From Halomonas alkalisoli (lineage in GTDB: Bacteria > Pseudomonadota > Gammaproteobacteria > Pseudomonadales > Halomonadaceae), in assembly GCF_021412585.1 (NCBI RefSeq), contig NZ_JAKCMI010000028.1, forward strand, positions 157,851 through 221,850: DNA of 64,000 bases. Direction: 5' to 3'. The notes beneath the pieces are model-generated. The model saw only the letters and a program-made list of their open reading frames with translations. It searched no databases and was not told the origin of the DNA. The position numbers were made by a program, and so were the translations under genes. Of the stretch, positions 1 through 8,788 are shown piece by piece. Position 1 is the first letter of the stretch. Each line of letters opens with the position of its first letter.

Positions 1-1185
1 GAGTATCGCCATCACCGGGCCGAAGATCTCCTCTCGCACGATGCGCATCTCGTCACTGCAATCGGTGAAAACGGTGGGCGCGGCCCAGGCGCCTCTGGCG
101 AAAGCGCCCTCTGCCATCGGCTCACCGCCGATCAGTAGCCGGGCACCCTCCTGCTTGCCCAGCTCAATGTAGGAGAGGACCTTCTCCTGATGGCCATAGC
201 TCACCAGGGGGCCGAAGTTGGTCTCGGGGTCGAGCGGGTCGCCGGCCCTGATACGGGCCACGCGCTCGACGATCTTCTCCTCGAAGGCCGCCTTCACGGA
301 GTGATGGACGAAGACGCGAGTGCCATTGGTGCAGATCTGGCCACTGGAATAGAAGTTGGCCATCATCGCCGCATCGGCGGCGCGGTCCAGGTCGGCGTCG
401 GCAAAGACGATCAGCGGCGACTTGCCGCCGAGCTCCATGGTCACGTCCTTGAGCGAGGAGCCCCCGGCGGCAGCCATCACCTTCTTGCCGGTGCCCACTT
501 CGCCGGTGAAGGACACCTTGTCGATGCCGGGGTGCCCGGTCAGCATCTGTCCCACACGGCCATCGCCCTGGACAATATTGAAGACGCCATCCGGTAGCCC
601 GGCCTCGGTGAAGATCTCGGCCAGCTTCATGGCAGTCAGTGGCGTGACTTCGCTGGGCTTGAGCACCACGGCGTTGCCCGCGGCCAGCGCCGGGGCGGCC
701 TTCCAGCAGGCGATCTGGATGGGGTAGTTCCAGGCCGCGATGGCGCCGATCACACCCAGCGGCTCGCGACGGGTATAGACGAAGGACGACTCGCGAAGGG
801 GAAGCTGGCTGCCCTCGATGGCGGGGGCCAGGCCGGCATAATATTCGATGACATCGGCACCGGTAACGATATCCACGGCGGCGGTTTCGCTGATCGGCTT
901 GCCGGTATTGCGTGTCTCCAGCTCGGCGATCTCGTCATTACGCTCGCGTAGCAAGGCGACCGCACGGTTCAGGATGCGTCCGCGCTGCATGCCGGTCATG
1001 GCCGCCCAGACGCGCTGGCCCTTGCGAGCCGCGGCGACGGCGCTGTCCACATCGGCTTGTGAAGCCTGCTGCACCCTGGCGAGGAGGTTGCCGTCATAGG
1101 GGTTGTGGACGTCGAAGGTCTCGCCGGAAGTGGCTTCCACCCGGCGGCCGTCGATATAGAGTGTTTCGGTGTCGAGGCTTGCCAT
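1..1185 (-). CDS. betB: Betaine-aldehyde dehydrogenase, 3' end outside window
   Basis: NAD(P)+-dependent oxidation of betaine aldehyde to glycine betaine, the second step of osmoprotectant synthesis from choline, in the cytoplasm. The 395 visible codons carry the ALDH fold: AAWNYP near residue 150, the cofactor-site Lys in LKPSE near 176, the general base Glu251 in ELGGKS and the catalytic Cys285 in GQICTNGT. The family is about 490 residues, so roughly 95 C-terminal residues lie left of base 1. It starts 11 bases after betI on the same strand, and betA probably follows outside the window, as in the usual betIBA order. Identity as BetB rather than another ALDH rests on the betI linkage and overall sequence resemblance. 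Confidence 0.93.
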   Translation of the reverse strand, partial: MASLDTETLYIDGRRVEATSGETFDVHNPYDGNLLARVQQASQADVDSAVAAARKGQRVWAAMTGMQRGRILNRAVALLRERNDEIAELETRNTGKPISETAAVDIVTGADVIEYYAGLAPAIEGSQLPLRESSFVYTRREPLGVIGAIAAWNYPIQIACWKAAPALAAGNAVVLKPSEVTPLTAMKLAEIFTEAGLPDGVFNIVQGDGRVGQMLTGHPGIDKVSFTGEVGTGKKVMAAAGGSSLKDVTMELGGKSPLIVFADADLDRAADAAMMANFYSSGQICTNGTRVFVHHSVKAAFEEKIVERVARIRAGDPLDPETNFGPLVSYGHQEKVLSYIELGKQEGARLLIGGEPMAEGAFARGAWAAPTVFTDCSDEMRIVREEIFGPVMAIL

Positions 1186-1196
1186 GGTTGCTCCTG

Positions 1197-1802
1197 TCAG
1201 GAAACGGGTGTGGATTCGTAGTTGGCCAACAGCTGATTGAGGTAGTCATGGGCCAGGCGTCGTGCACCGTCGGCATCCAGCCCTTCCGGCGTCAGGGCGC
1301 CGCGCAGCCAGAGACCGTCGATTGTCGCTGCCAGGCCATGCGCGGCCTGGCGAGCCTTGGTTCGGGGCATGAGGCGACGGAACTGGCTGCAGAGGTTGGA
1401 GTAGAGGCGTCGATCGTTGACCTGCTGGAGGCGCTGCAGCTGGGGCTTGTGCATGCTGCTGGCCCAGAATGCCAGCCAGGTCTTGGCTACAGGGCCGGAG
1501 ACCTGGCTGCGGTCGAAGTTGCCGTCGATGATGGCCCCGATATGGGCGCGGGGCGACGCATCGCCCAGGGCTCGACGGCGAGCGGCGACGGCATCACCGA
1601 GATCGGTGAGGATCTGTCGCATGGTGGCTTCCAGCAGCCCGTCCTTGCCGCCGAAGTAATGGCTGATGATCCCGGCGGAGACACCGGCATGCCCGGCGAT
1701 GCGGATGACCGTCGCATCGGCAAGGCCGACCTCGTCGATGGCCGCCATGGTGGCCTGGATCAGCTGCTGACGCCGAATGGGTTCCATTCCAACCTTGGGC
1801 AT
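1197..1802 (-). CDS. betI: TetR-family choline-responsive repressor BetI
   Basis: Represses the choline oxidation operon and is relieved by choline. The 201-residue length matches BetI. The N-terminus [15 protein letters not shown], the helix-turn-helix around residues 25-50 ([20 protein letters not shown]) and the ligand-domain block [12 protein letters not shown] are characteristic of BetI. An AAGGAG ribosome site lies 7 bases before the ATG. It is first in the operon, with betB 11 bases downstream. The palindromic operator about 115 bases upstream supports autoregulation. Confidence 0.95.
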   Translation of the reverse strand: MPKVGMEPIRRQQLIQATMAAIDEVGLADATVIRIAGHAGVSAGIISHYFGGKDGLLEATMRQILTDLGDAVAARRRALGDASPRAHIGAIIDGNFDRSQVSGPVAKTWLAFWASSMHKPQLQRLQQVNDRRLYSNLCSQFRRLMPRTKARQAAHGLAATIDGLWLRGALTPEGLDADGARRLAHDYLNQLLANYESTPVS

Positions 1803-1916
1803 CAGGCACTCCTTGTATCAGGGTGACGACTGCTACCGGTGACGATGGTGTCGTCGGTCGCTGGCGGCACTATTAAGTATGGCTTGTGGCTAAGTATGTC
1901 TTGCAGCATGCCATTT

Positions 1917-1943
1917 TTTTATTGAACGTTCAATCAATAAAAG
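1917..1943. promoter_or_regulatory. BetI operator palindrome
   Basis: ATTGAACGTTCAAT (1921-1934) is a perfect 14-base palindrome in an AT-rich stretch upstream of betI. On the betI strand it reads ATTGATTGAACGTTCAAT, closely resembling the known Bet operator of enterobacteria. Its position between betI and the tRNA-Met promoter fits repression of the bet operon. Confidence 0.8.
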
Positions 1944-1961
1944 ATAAGCGACAACCCCAGC

Positions 1962-1990
1962 TTGCCACCGTGACATGCTTCGGGCATAAT
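1962..1990 (+). promoter_or_regulatory. Sigma-70 promoter of tRNA-Met
   Basis: TTGCCA (1962-1967) and CATAAT (1985-1990) are separated by 17 bases. A GC-rich discriminator (cgccccg) follows, as is usual for stable-RNA promoters. The tRNA begins about 40 bases further on. Confidence 0.65.
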
Positions 1991-2033
1991 TTCGCCCCGT
2001 TGACCGGCCAATGGTATTGGCTCGGCACCGAAA

Positions 2034-2110
2034 GGCTACGTAGCTCAGCTGGTTAGAGCACATCACTCATAATGATGGGGTCCCCTGTTCGAATCAGGGC
2101 GTAGCCACCA
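2034..2110 (+). tRNA. tRNA-Met (CAT), elongator type
   Basis: 77 bases with a complete cloverleaf: acceptor GGCTACG/CGTAGCC, D arm AGCTCAGCTGGTTAGAGC, anticodon loop CTCATAA and T arm with GTTCGAAT; CCA is encoded. The loop lacks initiator-type features. CAT anticodons are also used by tRNA-Ile2, but the overall sequence looks like elongator Met. An identical copy lies inverted at 25885-25961. Confidence 0.93.
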
Positions 2111-2120
2111 GAATACCTGA

Positions 2121-2158
2121 AGGCGCCCGCACGAAAAGCTCGTGCGGGCGCCTTTCGT
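2121..2158 (+). terminator. Rho-independent terminator of tRNA-Met
   Basis: A 13-base-pair perfect stem (GGCGCCCGCACGA against TCGTGCGGGCGCC, loop AAAGC) is followed by TTTCGTT, eleven bases after the tRNA CCA end. Confidence 0.85.
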
Positions 2159-2193
2159 TGTGCAGAGAAGCCGCCGGGGCGGGGAATCCGCCC

Positions 2194-2221
2194 TTGACCT
2201 GATCGAAGCGATCCGTATACT
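2194..2221 (+). promoter_or_regulatory. Sigma-70 promoter of the tRNA-Asn cluster
   Basis: TTGACC (2194-2199) and TATACT (2216-2221) are 16 bases apart, with the first tRNA-Asn beginning 21 bases later. No equally good promoter is seen before the second and third copies, so the three are probably cotranscribed. Confidence 0.65.
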
Positions 2222-2242
2222 ACGCACCGTGTTCAGGGCCAT

Positions 2243-2318
2243 TCCCCGATAGCTCAGTTGGTAGAGCAAATGACTGTTAATCATTGGGTCGCAGGTTCGA
2301 GTCCTGCTCGGGGAGCCA
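2243..2318 (+). tRNA. tRNA-Asn (GTT), copy 1
   Basis: 76 bases, anticodon loop CTGTTAA, acceptor stem TCCCCGA/TCGGGGA, encoded GCCA end. The anticodon stem carries AATGA/TCATT, where copies 2 and 3 have AGTGA/TCACT. Confidence 0.95.
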
Positions 2319-2361
2319 ATGAACGCGTGCTGATCGTACTAGCATCTGATTGAAGCGCCAT

Positions 2362-2437
<76 letters not shown>

Positions 2438-2500
2438 TCAGCTCCGCAATACGCAGCGCATGCCCCGGCTGCATCAGCATATCCCCGTAGTACATGCCAT

Positions 2501-2576
<76 letters not shown>

Positions 2577-2725
2577 TAAGGCCTCATCTCCGGCCTGCTT
2601 CATCCCATCTCTACGTTTAAGCCGCCCCGTTCCTTCTTTCGATGGAGCGCGAATGAGCTGTGTCTCCTTGCCAGGAGCGACGCATCGGGCCGGCACCAAA
2701 GGCGCCTGGCCCTGACCCACCGCTT

Positions 2726-3523
2726 TCAGTCGAGTGCCTCCTGAAGGCGCTCCAGCCCGCGCCGGGCGAGTTGCACGGGGCGCGAGTCACTTATCGTCCA
2801 TGCGGCCATGGAGCCGTCATACATCGCGACGTTGTCGAATCCGGCGACCTCGCTGAGCACAAACCAGTCCGTTGCCGCCCAGTGTCCGGTATTGCAGAAG
2901 GTGATGGTGCGAGCATTGCGATCCAGCTCGGCAGTGTTGATGCGTGAGGAGAGACCTTCCCTGTCCAGGTAATAGGCACCCGCACGGTCGCCGAAGTGGC
3001 TGTGATGGGGCAGGCTCCTGGCGCCGGGTATGGTGCCGGCAGTTCTCACGGCCGGTGATATCGTTTCGCCGGTGAAGTAGTCCGATGGTCGGGCATCGAC
3101 CAGCTGGGTCTGGGATTGACGTGCCTGCTCAACCTGCTCGGTCGTGGCGATCAGCTCCTCGCGCAGGGTGGCATGAAGCTGTTTGGCTTCAGTGGCGGGA
3201 ACGGGACCGCTGGCGACGTCGAAGCCCTGTTGCTGCCAGCCGGCGAAGCCTCCATCGAGAATGGCGACTTCGTCATGGCCTAGAATCTTGAAGGTCCAGT
3301 AGACGCGTGCCGCGCTGCCGAAATCCGTGGGTCCGGTCCCGGCGGGGACGATCACGACCGTCGTATCGTTGTCGATACCCAGGCTTCCGATCAATTTGTC
3401 AGGGCGGAGACTCACTTCTTCCAGGCGTGGCCAGCGAAAGCCTCGTCGAGTTCCGGGTGATTGAGGTGGTTGGAATAGTTGGACAGCGTCTTCACGGGTC
3501 GGCATGCCGCGGGTGTCGAACAT
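2726..3523 (-). CDS. Rhodanese-like sulfurtransferase, N-terminus uncertain
   Basis: Two tandem rhodanese domains: an inactive N-terminal one (about residues 40-105, DGGFAGWQQQGF) and a catalytic C-terminal one with the persulfide cysteine Cys210 in FCNTGHWAATDWF. It probably transfers sulfane sulfur from thiosulfate or a similar donor. Relatives usually have an export signal and a longer N-terminal domain. Here the ATG at 3523 leaves the first domain starting inside its early FDTRG strand and has no visible ribosome site. The reading frame stays open upstream without another good start. Either an unusual start is used or the 5' end has been lost. It stands alone, transcribed towards the tRNA cluster. 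Confidence 0.75.
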   Translation of the reverse strand: MFDTRGMPTREDAVQLFQPPQSPGTRRGFRWPRLEEVSLRPDKLIGSLGIDNDTTVVIVPAGTGPTDFGSAARVYWTFKILGHDEVAILDGGFAGWQQQGFDVASGPVPATEAKQLHATLREELIATTEQVEQARQSQTQLVDARPSDYFTGETISPAVRTAGTIPGARSLPHHSHFGDRAGAYYLDREGLSSRINTAELDRNARTITFCNTGHWAATDWFVLSEVAGFDNVAMYDGSMAAWTISDSRPVQLARRGLERLQEALD

Positions 3524-3923
3524 GACGCAAGGTGCGCAGGCCGGCCATGCCCAGCCGTGAGATAGGTTACGAGCGCCAGTGTGTCACGGTCCGGGGCGAT
3601 ATCGCCTCCGGCCTGTGACCGAACGACGCCTTCGTGGAGCAGGGCGGTGATGGCTTGGACGCTGCGCCTGGCCTCGAGAGTTCATCTTTCGACAAAGAAC
3701 GCTGTAAGGACTGGAAGCAATCGCCGACAGAGTCATCACGGCACACCGATAAGGGAGCAGCCTGCGGAAGCGCCGAAAGAGCGGAACAAGCGCGGAGTGA
3801 CGAAGCAGTCGAGGCGCCATCGGCAGTTGGTGACGCCGATAAGAAGCCAGCCGTAAGGGCTGACTTCTCTGCACGATGACATGCCATCGCATGTCTCTTC
3901 ATGACACTACGGAGGTCATTTTC
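3524..3923. other. 400-base interval without a recognisable gene
   Basis: Short overlapping open frames occur on both strands, but none has a ribosome site, a recognisable domain or a consistent codon bias. The interval separates the divergent rhodanese and repeat-peptide genes and presumably holds their promoters; no convincing -35/-10 pair was found. It may include the lost 5' part of the rhodanese gene. Confidence 0.4.
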
Positions 3924-4211
3924 ATGACATTACAAGACGAGAAGCGCCGAAGCCTGCTGGGAAGGCTCAGCAAGCAGCTGGGTTATGCAGCCCCGGCACT
4001 GGTGCTGGTAGCCAGTGGTGCCGCCTTTCAGGCCGTGGCCAGCGAGTCATCAACGGAGCCTACCTACACCAGTGGCGTGGAAGCGCCTCTGATGCTGGCA
4101 GAAGCCCATGCCGAAGGCGAAGCGGAAGCGGAAGCCGAGGGGGAGGCAGAAGGCGAAGCTGAGGGAGAAGCGGAAGGTGAAGCTGAGGCCGAAGCAGAAG
4201 CCGAGGGTTAA
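3924..4211 (+). CDS. Small exported peptide with Ala-Glu-Gly repeat tail
   Basis: Encodes 95 residues. The ATG at 3924 is chosen because GGAGG lies 8 bases upstream; an in-frame earlier start at 3876 has no such site. Residues 1-35 look like an export signal: KRRSLLGRLSKQ, then the hydrophobic YAAPALVLVASGAAF, then an Ala-x-Ala-type site near AVASES; the double arginine could indicate Tat export. After a short linker (residues 36-62) the protein ends in 33 residues built from AEGE and AEAE units. It has no Cys and no known domain. It is followed 89 bases later by a DinB-fold gene. The function is not recognised; an acidic extracytoplasmic metal- or cation-binding peptide is one possibility. 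Confidence 0.7.
   Translation: MTLQDEKRRSLLGRLSKQLGYAAPALVLVASGAAFQAVASESSTEPTYTSGVEAPLMLAEAHAEGEAEAEAEGEAEGEAEGEAEGEAEAEAEAEG
4110..4208 (+). repeat. Codon-degenerate AEGE/AEAE tandem repeat
   Basis: 33 codons encode alternating Glu with Ala or Gly (residues 63-95 of the small peptide). Synonymous codons are mixed throughout (GAA/GAG; GCC/GCG/GCA/GCT; GGC/GGG/GGA/GGT). The regularity is therefore at protein level rather than the result of fresh DNA slippage. Confidence 0.85.
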
Positions 4212-4239
4212 TGGAATGTTAAATCCCTGAGTGGGTGGT

Positions 4240-4275
4240 CGGGCCGGCAATCCTGGCGCCGGCCCCGGCTTTCTC
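4240..4275 (+). terminator. Possible terminator after the repeat peptide
   Basis: GGGCCGGC and GCCGGCCC form an 8-base-pair GC stem with a loop of about 10 bases, followed by CGGCTTTCTC. The T run is short, so termination or attenuation before the DinB gene is only plausible. Confidence 0.4.
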
Positions 4276-4300
4276 ACTTGCGATCAACAGGTAAACCGCC

Positions 4301-4864
4301 ATGTCATCCATAATAAATCAGGCATATCCTCCCCAGGCGGGTCTCATTGAAGAGAACCTCCTGGCATTGTCGCAGCTGGAGGAATTCGTTGATGCGCTCA
4401 CGCCGGAGCAGTACCGGCACAACTTTGGCCACGATGGTCGCCATACGCTAGGCAAGCACATACGACACATCATCGACCACTATAATGCCTTGCTGAGCAG
4501 CCTGGACGATGCTGTCATCGATTACGAAGATCGTCACCGGGATGAACGCCTGGAGCAGTGGCCGCAACAGGCCGCTCATCGTCTGATTGAAATCAAGGCT
4601 GCACTGACCGCCCTGGTCGGGCACTGTCCAACTGACTGCTTGAGCCTGAATTATCCCCTTGGCGATGCCGTGCAGGTGCTGGACACCAGCCTGGCGCGCG
4701 AACTCGCCTTCCTGACCAGCCACACCATTCATCACATGGCGATACTTGGCCTGCTTGCCGAGCAGCTCGGTGTCACCTTGCCCGAGGCGTTCGGCGTTCA
4801 TCCTTCCACATTGAGACATTGGCAGCGAGACATCTCTCGTCCTGTCGTCGCATGGTCCGCATGA
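4301..4864 (+). CDS. DinB-family four-helix-bundle protein
   Basis: 187 residues. The pattern of histidines fits the DinB/YfiT metal-binding bundle: GKHIRHIIDHYNALL near residue 50 and ELAFLTSHTIHHMAILGLL near residue 133, giving a likely three-His metal site. Family members are metal-dependent thiol transferases or hydrolases, and most remain uncharacterised. Transcribed in the same direction as the repeat peptide with an 89-base gap, so the two may be partners. The substrate cannot be told from sequence. Confidence 0.75.
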   Translation: MSSIINQAYPPQAGLIEENLLALSQLEEFVDALTPEQYRHNFGHDGRHTLGKHIRHIIDHYNALLSSLDDAVIDYEDRHRDERLEQWPQQAAHRLIEIKAALTALVGHCPTDCLSLNYPLGDAVQVLDTSLARELAFLTSHTIHHMAILGLLAEQLGVTLPEAFGVHPSTLRHWQRDISRPVVAWSA

Positions 4865-5217
4865 TGGCCCGGGTGTGGCGCTCTACCTGATCACTGTTGC
4901 ATTGCTGCTGGTGGTCGGGCCGCCATGACCTGGATCATTGCGACTTGCCCTTGGGACGTGTGGCTGAGGCCCTGTCGGGCATCGCCAACCAGGCCGCGGG
5001 TGGCTGAACGGCGGGGCAGTTCCTCGATCCGTGCTTAGGAGACGGAATCCCCCCTTGATGTGGCTCGCCTGGATAGACGGGTACTGTTCCCTTCTGTATA
5101 CGACTTTCGCTGCTTGGCGTCACGAATCGAGGCCAGGTAGGGTGTGATTGCGGCTATCCTCATGGCCAAGGGAGGCGGTGTGCGTCTACCTTGGGTCATC
5201 TCACGCCTGGAGCGACG
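4865..5217. other. 353-base intergenic region before dgoD
   Basis: No gene is supported. It contains TCTGTATACGAC at 5093-5104, a weaker relative of the GTATGACA sites found elsewhere in the sugar-acid island, about 115 bases before the dgoD start. A short frame ending in LYLITVALLLVVGPP (to about 4927) looks membrane-like but has no start or ribosome site and is not called. Confidence 0.4.
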
Positions 5218-6366
5218 ATGAAAATTACCCGTTTGAAGACCTGGCAGGTGCCACCACGCTGGCTCTTTCTCAAGATCGAGACCGACGAGGGGGTGTTCGG
5301 CTGGGGCGAGCCGGTGGTCGAGGGGCGTGCCGCCACCGTGGAGGCCGCGGTCCATGAATTCGCCGACATGCTGGTGGGCGAAGACCCGCATCGCATCGAG
5401 CATCTCTGGAACCGCATGTACCGCGGGGGGTTCTACCGCGGTGGACCGATATTGATGAGCGCCATCGCCGGCATCGACCAGGCCCTGTGGGACCTCAAGG
5501 GGCGCGACCTGGGCGTGCCGGTGCATCAGTTGCTGGGCGGTGCCTGCAGGGATCGAATGCGCATGTACGCCTGGACCGGAGGCGACCGGCCCAGCGAAGT
5601 GGGCAAGGGCGCCCGCGAGCTGGTCGACCAAGGCTTCACCGCCTTCAAGATGAACGGCACGGCGGAAATGGCCATCGTCGATTCCCATGCGCGCATCGAC
5701 GAAGCGGTGGCTAGGGTCGCCGAGGCGCGCCAGGCGGTGGGGCCCGAAGTCGGCATCGCCATCGACTTCCACGGCCGGGTGCATCGGCCCATGGCAAAAG
5801 CGCTACTGAGGGAACTCGAACCCTTCCACCCGATGTTCGTGGAGGAGCCCGTGCTGCCGGAACATCTCCCTTCGCTCAAGCAGATCGCCGGTGGGCTCGG
5901 CTACCCCATCGCGACGGGAGAGCGGCTGTTCACACGCTACCAGTTCCGCGACCTGCTGGCGGATGGCATGGTCGATATCGTGCAGCCGGATGTCTCCCAC
6001 TGTGGCGGCATCAGCGAGGCACTGCGCATCGCCAGCCTGGCCTCCTGCCATGACGTGGCCCTGGCGCCGCACTGCCCGTTGGGGCCGCTGTCCCTGGCTG
6101 CATCGCTTCAGGTCGACGCGGTCAGCCACAACGCCTTCATCCAGGAGCAGAGCATGGGCATTCACTACAACAGGGACAATGACGTGCTCGACTACCTCGT
6201 CGACAAGTCGGCCTTGGCCATCGAGGAGGGATACTGCGCGATTCCCCAGGGGCCTGGGCTCGGCGTGGAGATTGACGAGGCCTTCGTCGAGGAGCGGGCC
6301 AAAGTCGGACACCGGTGGCGCAACCCCCTCTGGACCCATGCCGATGGCTCGGTCGCGGAATGGTAG
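5218..6366 (+). CDS. dgoD: D-galactonate dehydratase
   Basis: Mandelate racemase/enolase-superfamily enzyme removing water from D-galactonate to give 2-keto-3-deoxygalactonate. The 382 residues align along their whole length with E. coli DgoD as I recall it. Metal ligands are Asp183, Glu209 and Glu235; the catalytic histidines are His185 (DFHGR) and His285 (APHCPLGP), with Glu310 near QEQSMGIHYN. The ATG at 5218 follows GGAG by 5 bases. First gene of a tight operon with dgoA, dgoK and an aldolase. Confidence 0.95.
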   Translation: MKITRLKTWQVPPRWLFLKIETDEGVFGWGEPVVEGRAATVEAAVHEFADMLVGEDPHRIEHLWNRMYRGGFYRGGPILMSAIAGIDQALWDLKGRDLGVPVHQLLGGACRDRMRMYAWTGGDRPSEVGKGARELVDQGFTAFKMNGTAEMAIVDSHARIDEAVARVAEARQAVGPEVGIAIDFHGRVHRPMAKALLRELEPFHPMFVEEPVLPEHLPSLKQIAGGLGYPIATGERLFTRYQFRDLLADGMVDIVQPDVSHCGGISEALRIASLASCHDVALAPHCPLGPLSLAASLQVDAVSHNAFIQEQSMGIHYNRDNDVLDYLVDKSALAIEEGYCAIPQGPGLGVEIDEAFVEERAKVGHRWRNPLWTHADGSVAEW

Positions 6367-6388
6367 CCGCAATGCCAGGGAGACTGTC

Positions 6389-7045
6389 ATGACCTCGAAT
6401 CCGCTTCGCTTGCAGCAGGCCCTGGCGGAGTGTCCGCTGGTGGCGATCCTGCGCGGCATACACCCCGACGAGGTGCTGGATGTCGCCGACGTGCTGATCG
6501 CCAGCGGGCTGCGCCTGATCGAGGTGCCGCTCAACTCGCCGCAGCCCTGGGAGAGCATTGCACGGCTCAAGGCCCACTGCCCCGAGGAGGTGCTGGTGGG
6601 GGCTGGAACGGTGCTGTCGTCGGCCGATGCGCGGCGCCTGGCGGGTCTCGACGCCGCGCTGCTGGTGACGCCCAACTGCGACCCGGAGGTGATCCGTGCC
6701 GGCCGTGAAGTGGGCATGGCTTCGATGATCGGCTGCATGACCCCCACCGAGGCCCTGGCAGCCCAGGGTGCCGGGGCTTGTGCGCTGAAGCTGTTCCCTG
6801 CCGCCCACCTGGGGGTCGGTTACTTCAACGACCTGCGTGCCGTGTTATCGCCCGAGCTGCCGGTACTGGCCGTGGGCGGCATCGATATCCCGAACATGGC
6901 GCCCTGGCACGCGGCGGGTATCGATGGCTTCGGCCTCGGTGGCAGTCTTTATGTGCCGGGGCGTCCCGTCCAGGAGGTCGAGCGGCGTGCCGCCTCCCTG
7001 GTTGCCGAATGGCGACGACTGCAGGCGAGTGGGGCCAGCCAGTGA
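6389..7045 (+). CDS. dgoA: 2-dehydro-3-deoxy-6-phosphogalactonate aldolase
   Basis: Class I KDPG-type aldolase splitting KDPGal into pyruvate and glyceraldehyde 3-phosphate. 218 residues. The Schiff-base Lys134 sits in CALKLFPA and Glu45 in LIEVPLNS, with the family loops GAGTV and TPNCD present. It begins 22 bases after dgoD, and its stop overlaps the dgoK start by one base, indicating translational coupling. In E. coli dgoA also sits between dgoK and dgoD, which supports galactonate over gluconate specificity. Confidence 0.93.
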   Translation: MTSNPLRLQQALAECPLVAILRGIHPDEVLDVADVLIASGLRLIEVPLNSPQPWESIARLKAHCPEEVLVGAGTVLSSADARRLAGLDAALLVTPNCDPEVIRAGREVGMASMIGCMTPTEALAAQGAGACALKLFPAAHLGVGYFNDLRAVLSPELPVLAVGGIDIPNMAPWHAAGIDGFGLGGSLYVPGRPVQEVERRAASLVAEWRRLQASGASQ

Positions 7046-7989
7046 TGGACGCGTTCGTTGCCGTCGACTGGGGTACCAGCAATTTCCGCGCCTTCCTGGT
7101 GGATGCCGCTACCGGGCGGTGCCTTGACGAGACACGCTCGAGCTCGGGGCTGCGTAACCTGAGCCGCGCTGCCTTCCCCGGGTACTGTCGGCAACAGTTG
7201 TCGGACTGGCTCGATGCGGCGGGCGGCCATGATCGCCTGCCGGTCTATCTCGCCGGCATGGTGGGTGCGCGCAGCGGCTGGGCCGAGGCCCCCCAGCCAG
7301 CGCTGCCACTCTCGCTCCAGACCCTGGCCGCTGGGCTGACGCCCGCTCCCGACTTCCCGAATGCCTGGCTGGTGCCGGGGGGCAAGATCGTCACGCCGGA
7401 CCATGTCGACGTGATGCGTGGCGAAGAGGTGCAAGCCTTCGGGGCGCTCTCGCTGTTGGGCCAGACGGGCGGGCTATGCTGCCTGCCGGGCACCCACAGC
7501 AAGTGGGCCAGCCTGCGTGCCGGTGTGATGGACCACTTCACCACGCTGATGACCGGCGAGCTGTTCCATGCCGTGCGCTGCCATACCCTCCCGGGTGAGC
7601 CGGTTCCCGAGGACGATTGCTTCGACCTGGAGGGGTTCGAGCGCGGCCTTGCGGCCGCGGAGCACCCCGCCGGCGTGCTGCATGCGCTGTTCGAAGCCAG
7701 GAGTCGCCATCTGCACGACGGTCTGGCGGCCGAGCAGGTGGGCAGCTTTCTCTCGGGTGTGCTGATCGGCACCGAGCTGCTGGCGATGGGCAGCCTGATC
7801 GAGTCCCATGGGGAAGTGGTGGTCATCGGCTCGCATACCCTCGGCGAGCGCTATCGCCAGGCGCTTGGCAGCCGCGGGATTCCGGTGCGCGAAGTCGGAA
7901 GCGATGCCGCCAGCATGGCCGGCATACATCTGTTGCATGATATCCACTCCGGGGCGGGCGGCTCGCTCGATCCTGGGCCCCGTCGATAA
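7045..7989 (+). CDS. dgoK: 2-dehydro-3-deoxygalactonokinase
   Basis: Phosphorylates 2-keto-3-deoxygalactonate at O6, the middle step of the DgoD-DgoK-DgoA route. 314 residues of the DgoK family. The N-terminal phosphate loop reads VAVDWGTSNFRAF, and CCLPGTHSKWASL near residue 150 is a DgoK signature. Its ATG overlaps the dgoA stop (TGATG). Confidence 0.93.
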   Translation: MDAFVAVDWGTSNFRAFLVDAATGRCLDETRSSSGLRNLSRAAFPGYCRQQLSDWLDAAGGHDRLPVYLAGMVGARSGWAEAPQPALPLSLQTLAAGLTPAPDFPNAWLVPGGKIVTPDHVDVMRGEEVQAFGALSLLGQTGGLCCLPGTHSKWASLRAGVMDHFTTLMTGELFHAVRCHTLPGEPVPEDDCFDLEGFERGLAAAEHPAGVLHALFEARSRHLHDGLAAEQVGSFLSGVLIGTELLAMGSLIESHGEVVVIGSHTLGERYRQALGSRGIPVREVGSDAASMAGIHLLHDIHSGAGGSLDPGPRR

Positions 7990-8001
7990 CGAGGTAACCC
8001 G

Positions 8002-8772
8002 ATGCAGATGTCCCGCAATCGTTTCAAGCAGCGGCTACTGGCTGGAGAGTGTCAGACCGGCCTATGGCTCGGTCTGTCCCATGCCTATACCGCCGAGATG
8101 GCGGCGACAGCCGGATTCGACTGGCTGCTGATCGACGGGGAGCATGCTCCCAACGATCTTCGCAGTCTGCTGGATCAGCTCCGGGCCATTGCCCCCTATG
8201 CGTCCCAGCCCATCGTCAGACCCCCGACGGGGGACCCGGTGTTGATCAAGCAATACCTGGATATTGGTGTCCAGACCCTGCTGGTGCCCATGGTCGAAAG
8301 CGCGACACAGGCCGCTGAGCTGGTGGCGGCGATGCGCTATCCGCCGGCGGGCTTTCGCGGCGTCGGCCACGTGCTCGGCCGGGCCGCGCGCTGGGGCCGG
8401 GTGGCGGACTACCTGGAGCATGCCAATCAGGAAATGTGCCTGCTGGTGCAGGTGGAGACTCGCGAAGGGCTGGACAACCTCGATGAGATTGCCGCAACCC
8501 CTGGTGTCGATGGCGTCTTCATTGGTCCGGCGGATCTCTCCGCGGCCATGGGGCACCTGGGAAACGCCGACCATCCCGAGGTGCGTGCCGTCATCGATGA
8601 CGCCATCGCGCGGGTGCGTACTGCCGGCAAGGCCGCGGGTATCGTGACCGTGGACGAGGAGGCGGCCCGCCGCTATCTGGCGGCGGGCTGCACCTTCGTC
8701 GGGGTCGGCATCGATACGCTGCTGCTGGTCAATGCGATGCGCAGCCTGGCCGAGCGGTTCGGGGCGGAGTGA
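8002..8772 (+). CDS. HpcH/HpaI-family class II pyruvate aldolase
   Basis: 256 residues. The general base is His48 in DGEHAP, the pyruvate-binding Arg is Arg73 in IVRPP, and the metal ligands are Glu152 (VQVE) and Asp178 (GPADLS), each offset by three from E. coli HpaI. Such enzymes cleave 4-hydroxy-2-oxo acids to pyruvate and an aldehyde. Members include HpaI, GarL and RhmA. In this operon a 2-keto-3-deoxy sugar acid, not the homoprotocatechuate intermediate, is the likely substrate, giving a non-phosphorylated alternative to dgoKA. Twelve bases separate it from dgoK. Confidence 0.88.
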   Translation: MQMSRNRFKQRLLAGECQTGLWLGLSHAYTAEMAATAGFDWLLIDGEHAPNDLRSLLDQLRAIAPYASQPIVRPPTGDPVLIKQYLDIGVQTLLVPMVESATQAAELVAAMRYPPAGFRGVGHVLGRAARWGRVADYLEHANQEMCLLVQVETREGLDNLDEIAATPGVDGVFIGPADLSAAMGHLGNADHPEVRAVIDDAIARVRTAGKAAGIVTVDEEAARRYLAAGCTFVGVGIDTLLLVNAMRSLAERFGAE

Positions 8773-8788
8773 GCCGCGCCGGAGCGCG

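Noticed and set aside
2034..2110. tRNA-Met as an attachment site of an integrated element
   Set aside because: No integrase gene and no duplicated tRNA end with flanking foreign genes were found next to it.
3567..3902. Overlapping frames of about 100 codons on both strands upstream of the repeat peptide
   Set aside because: None has a ribosome site or recognisable domain; all overlap one another.
4110..4208. AEGE stretch as a DNA microsatellite or CRISPR-like array
   Set aside because: Units are not identical at DNA level and there are no spacers; the repeat is a coding pattern.
4050..4277. Phe-rich antisense frame opposite the AEGE repeat
   Set aside because: It is simply the complement of the Ala/Glu/Gly codons; no start signal.
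4926..5030. Possible small gene starting MTWIIATCPWD before dgoD
   Set aside because: No ribosome site, no family resemblance, short.
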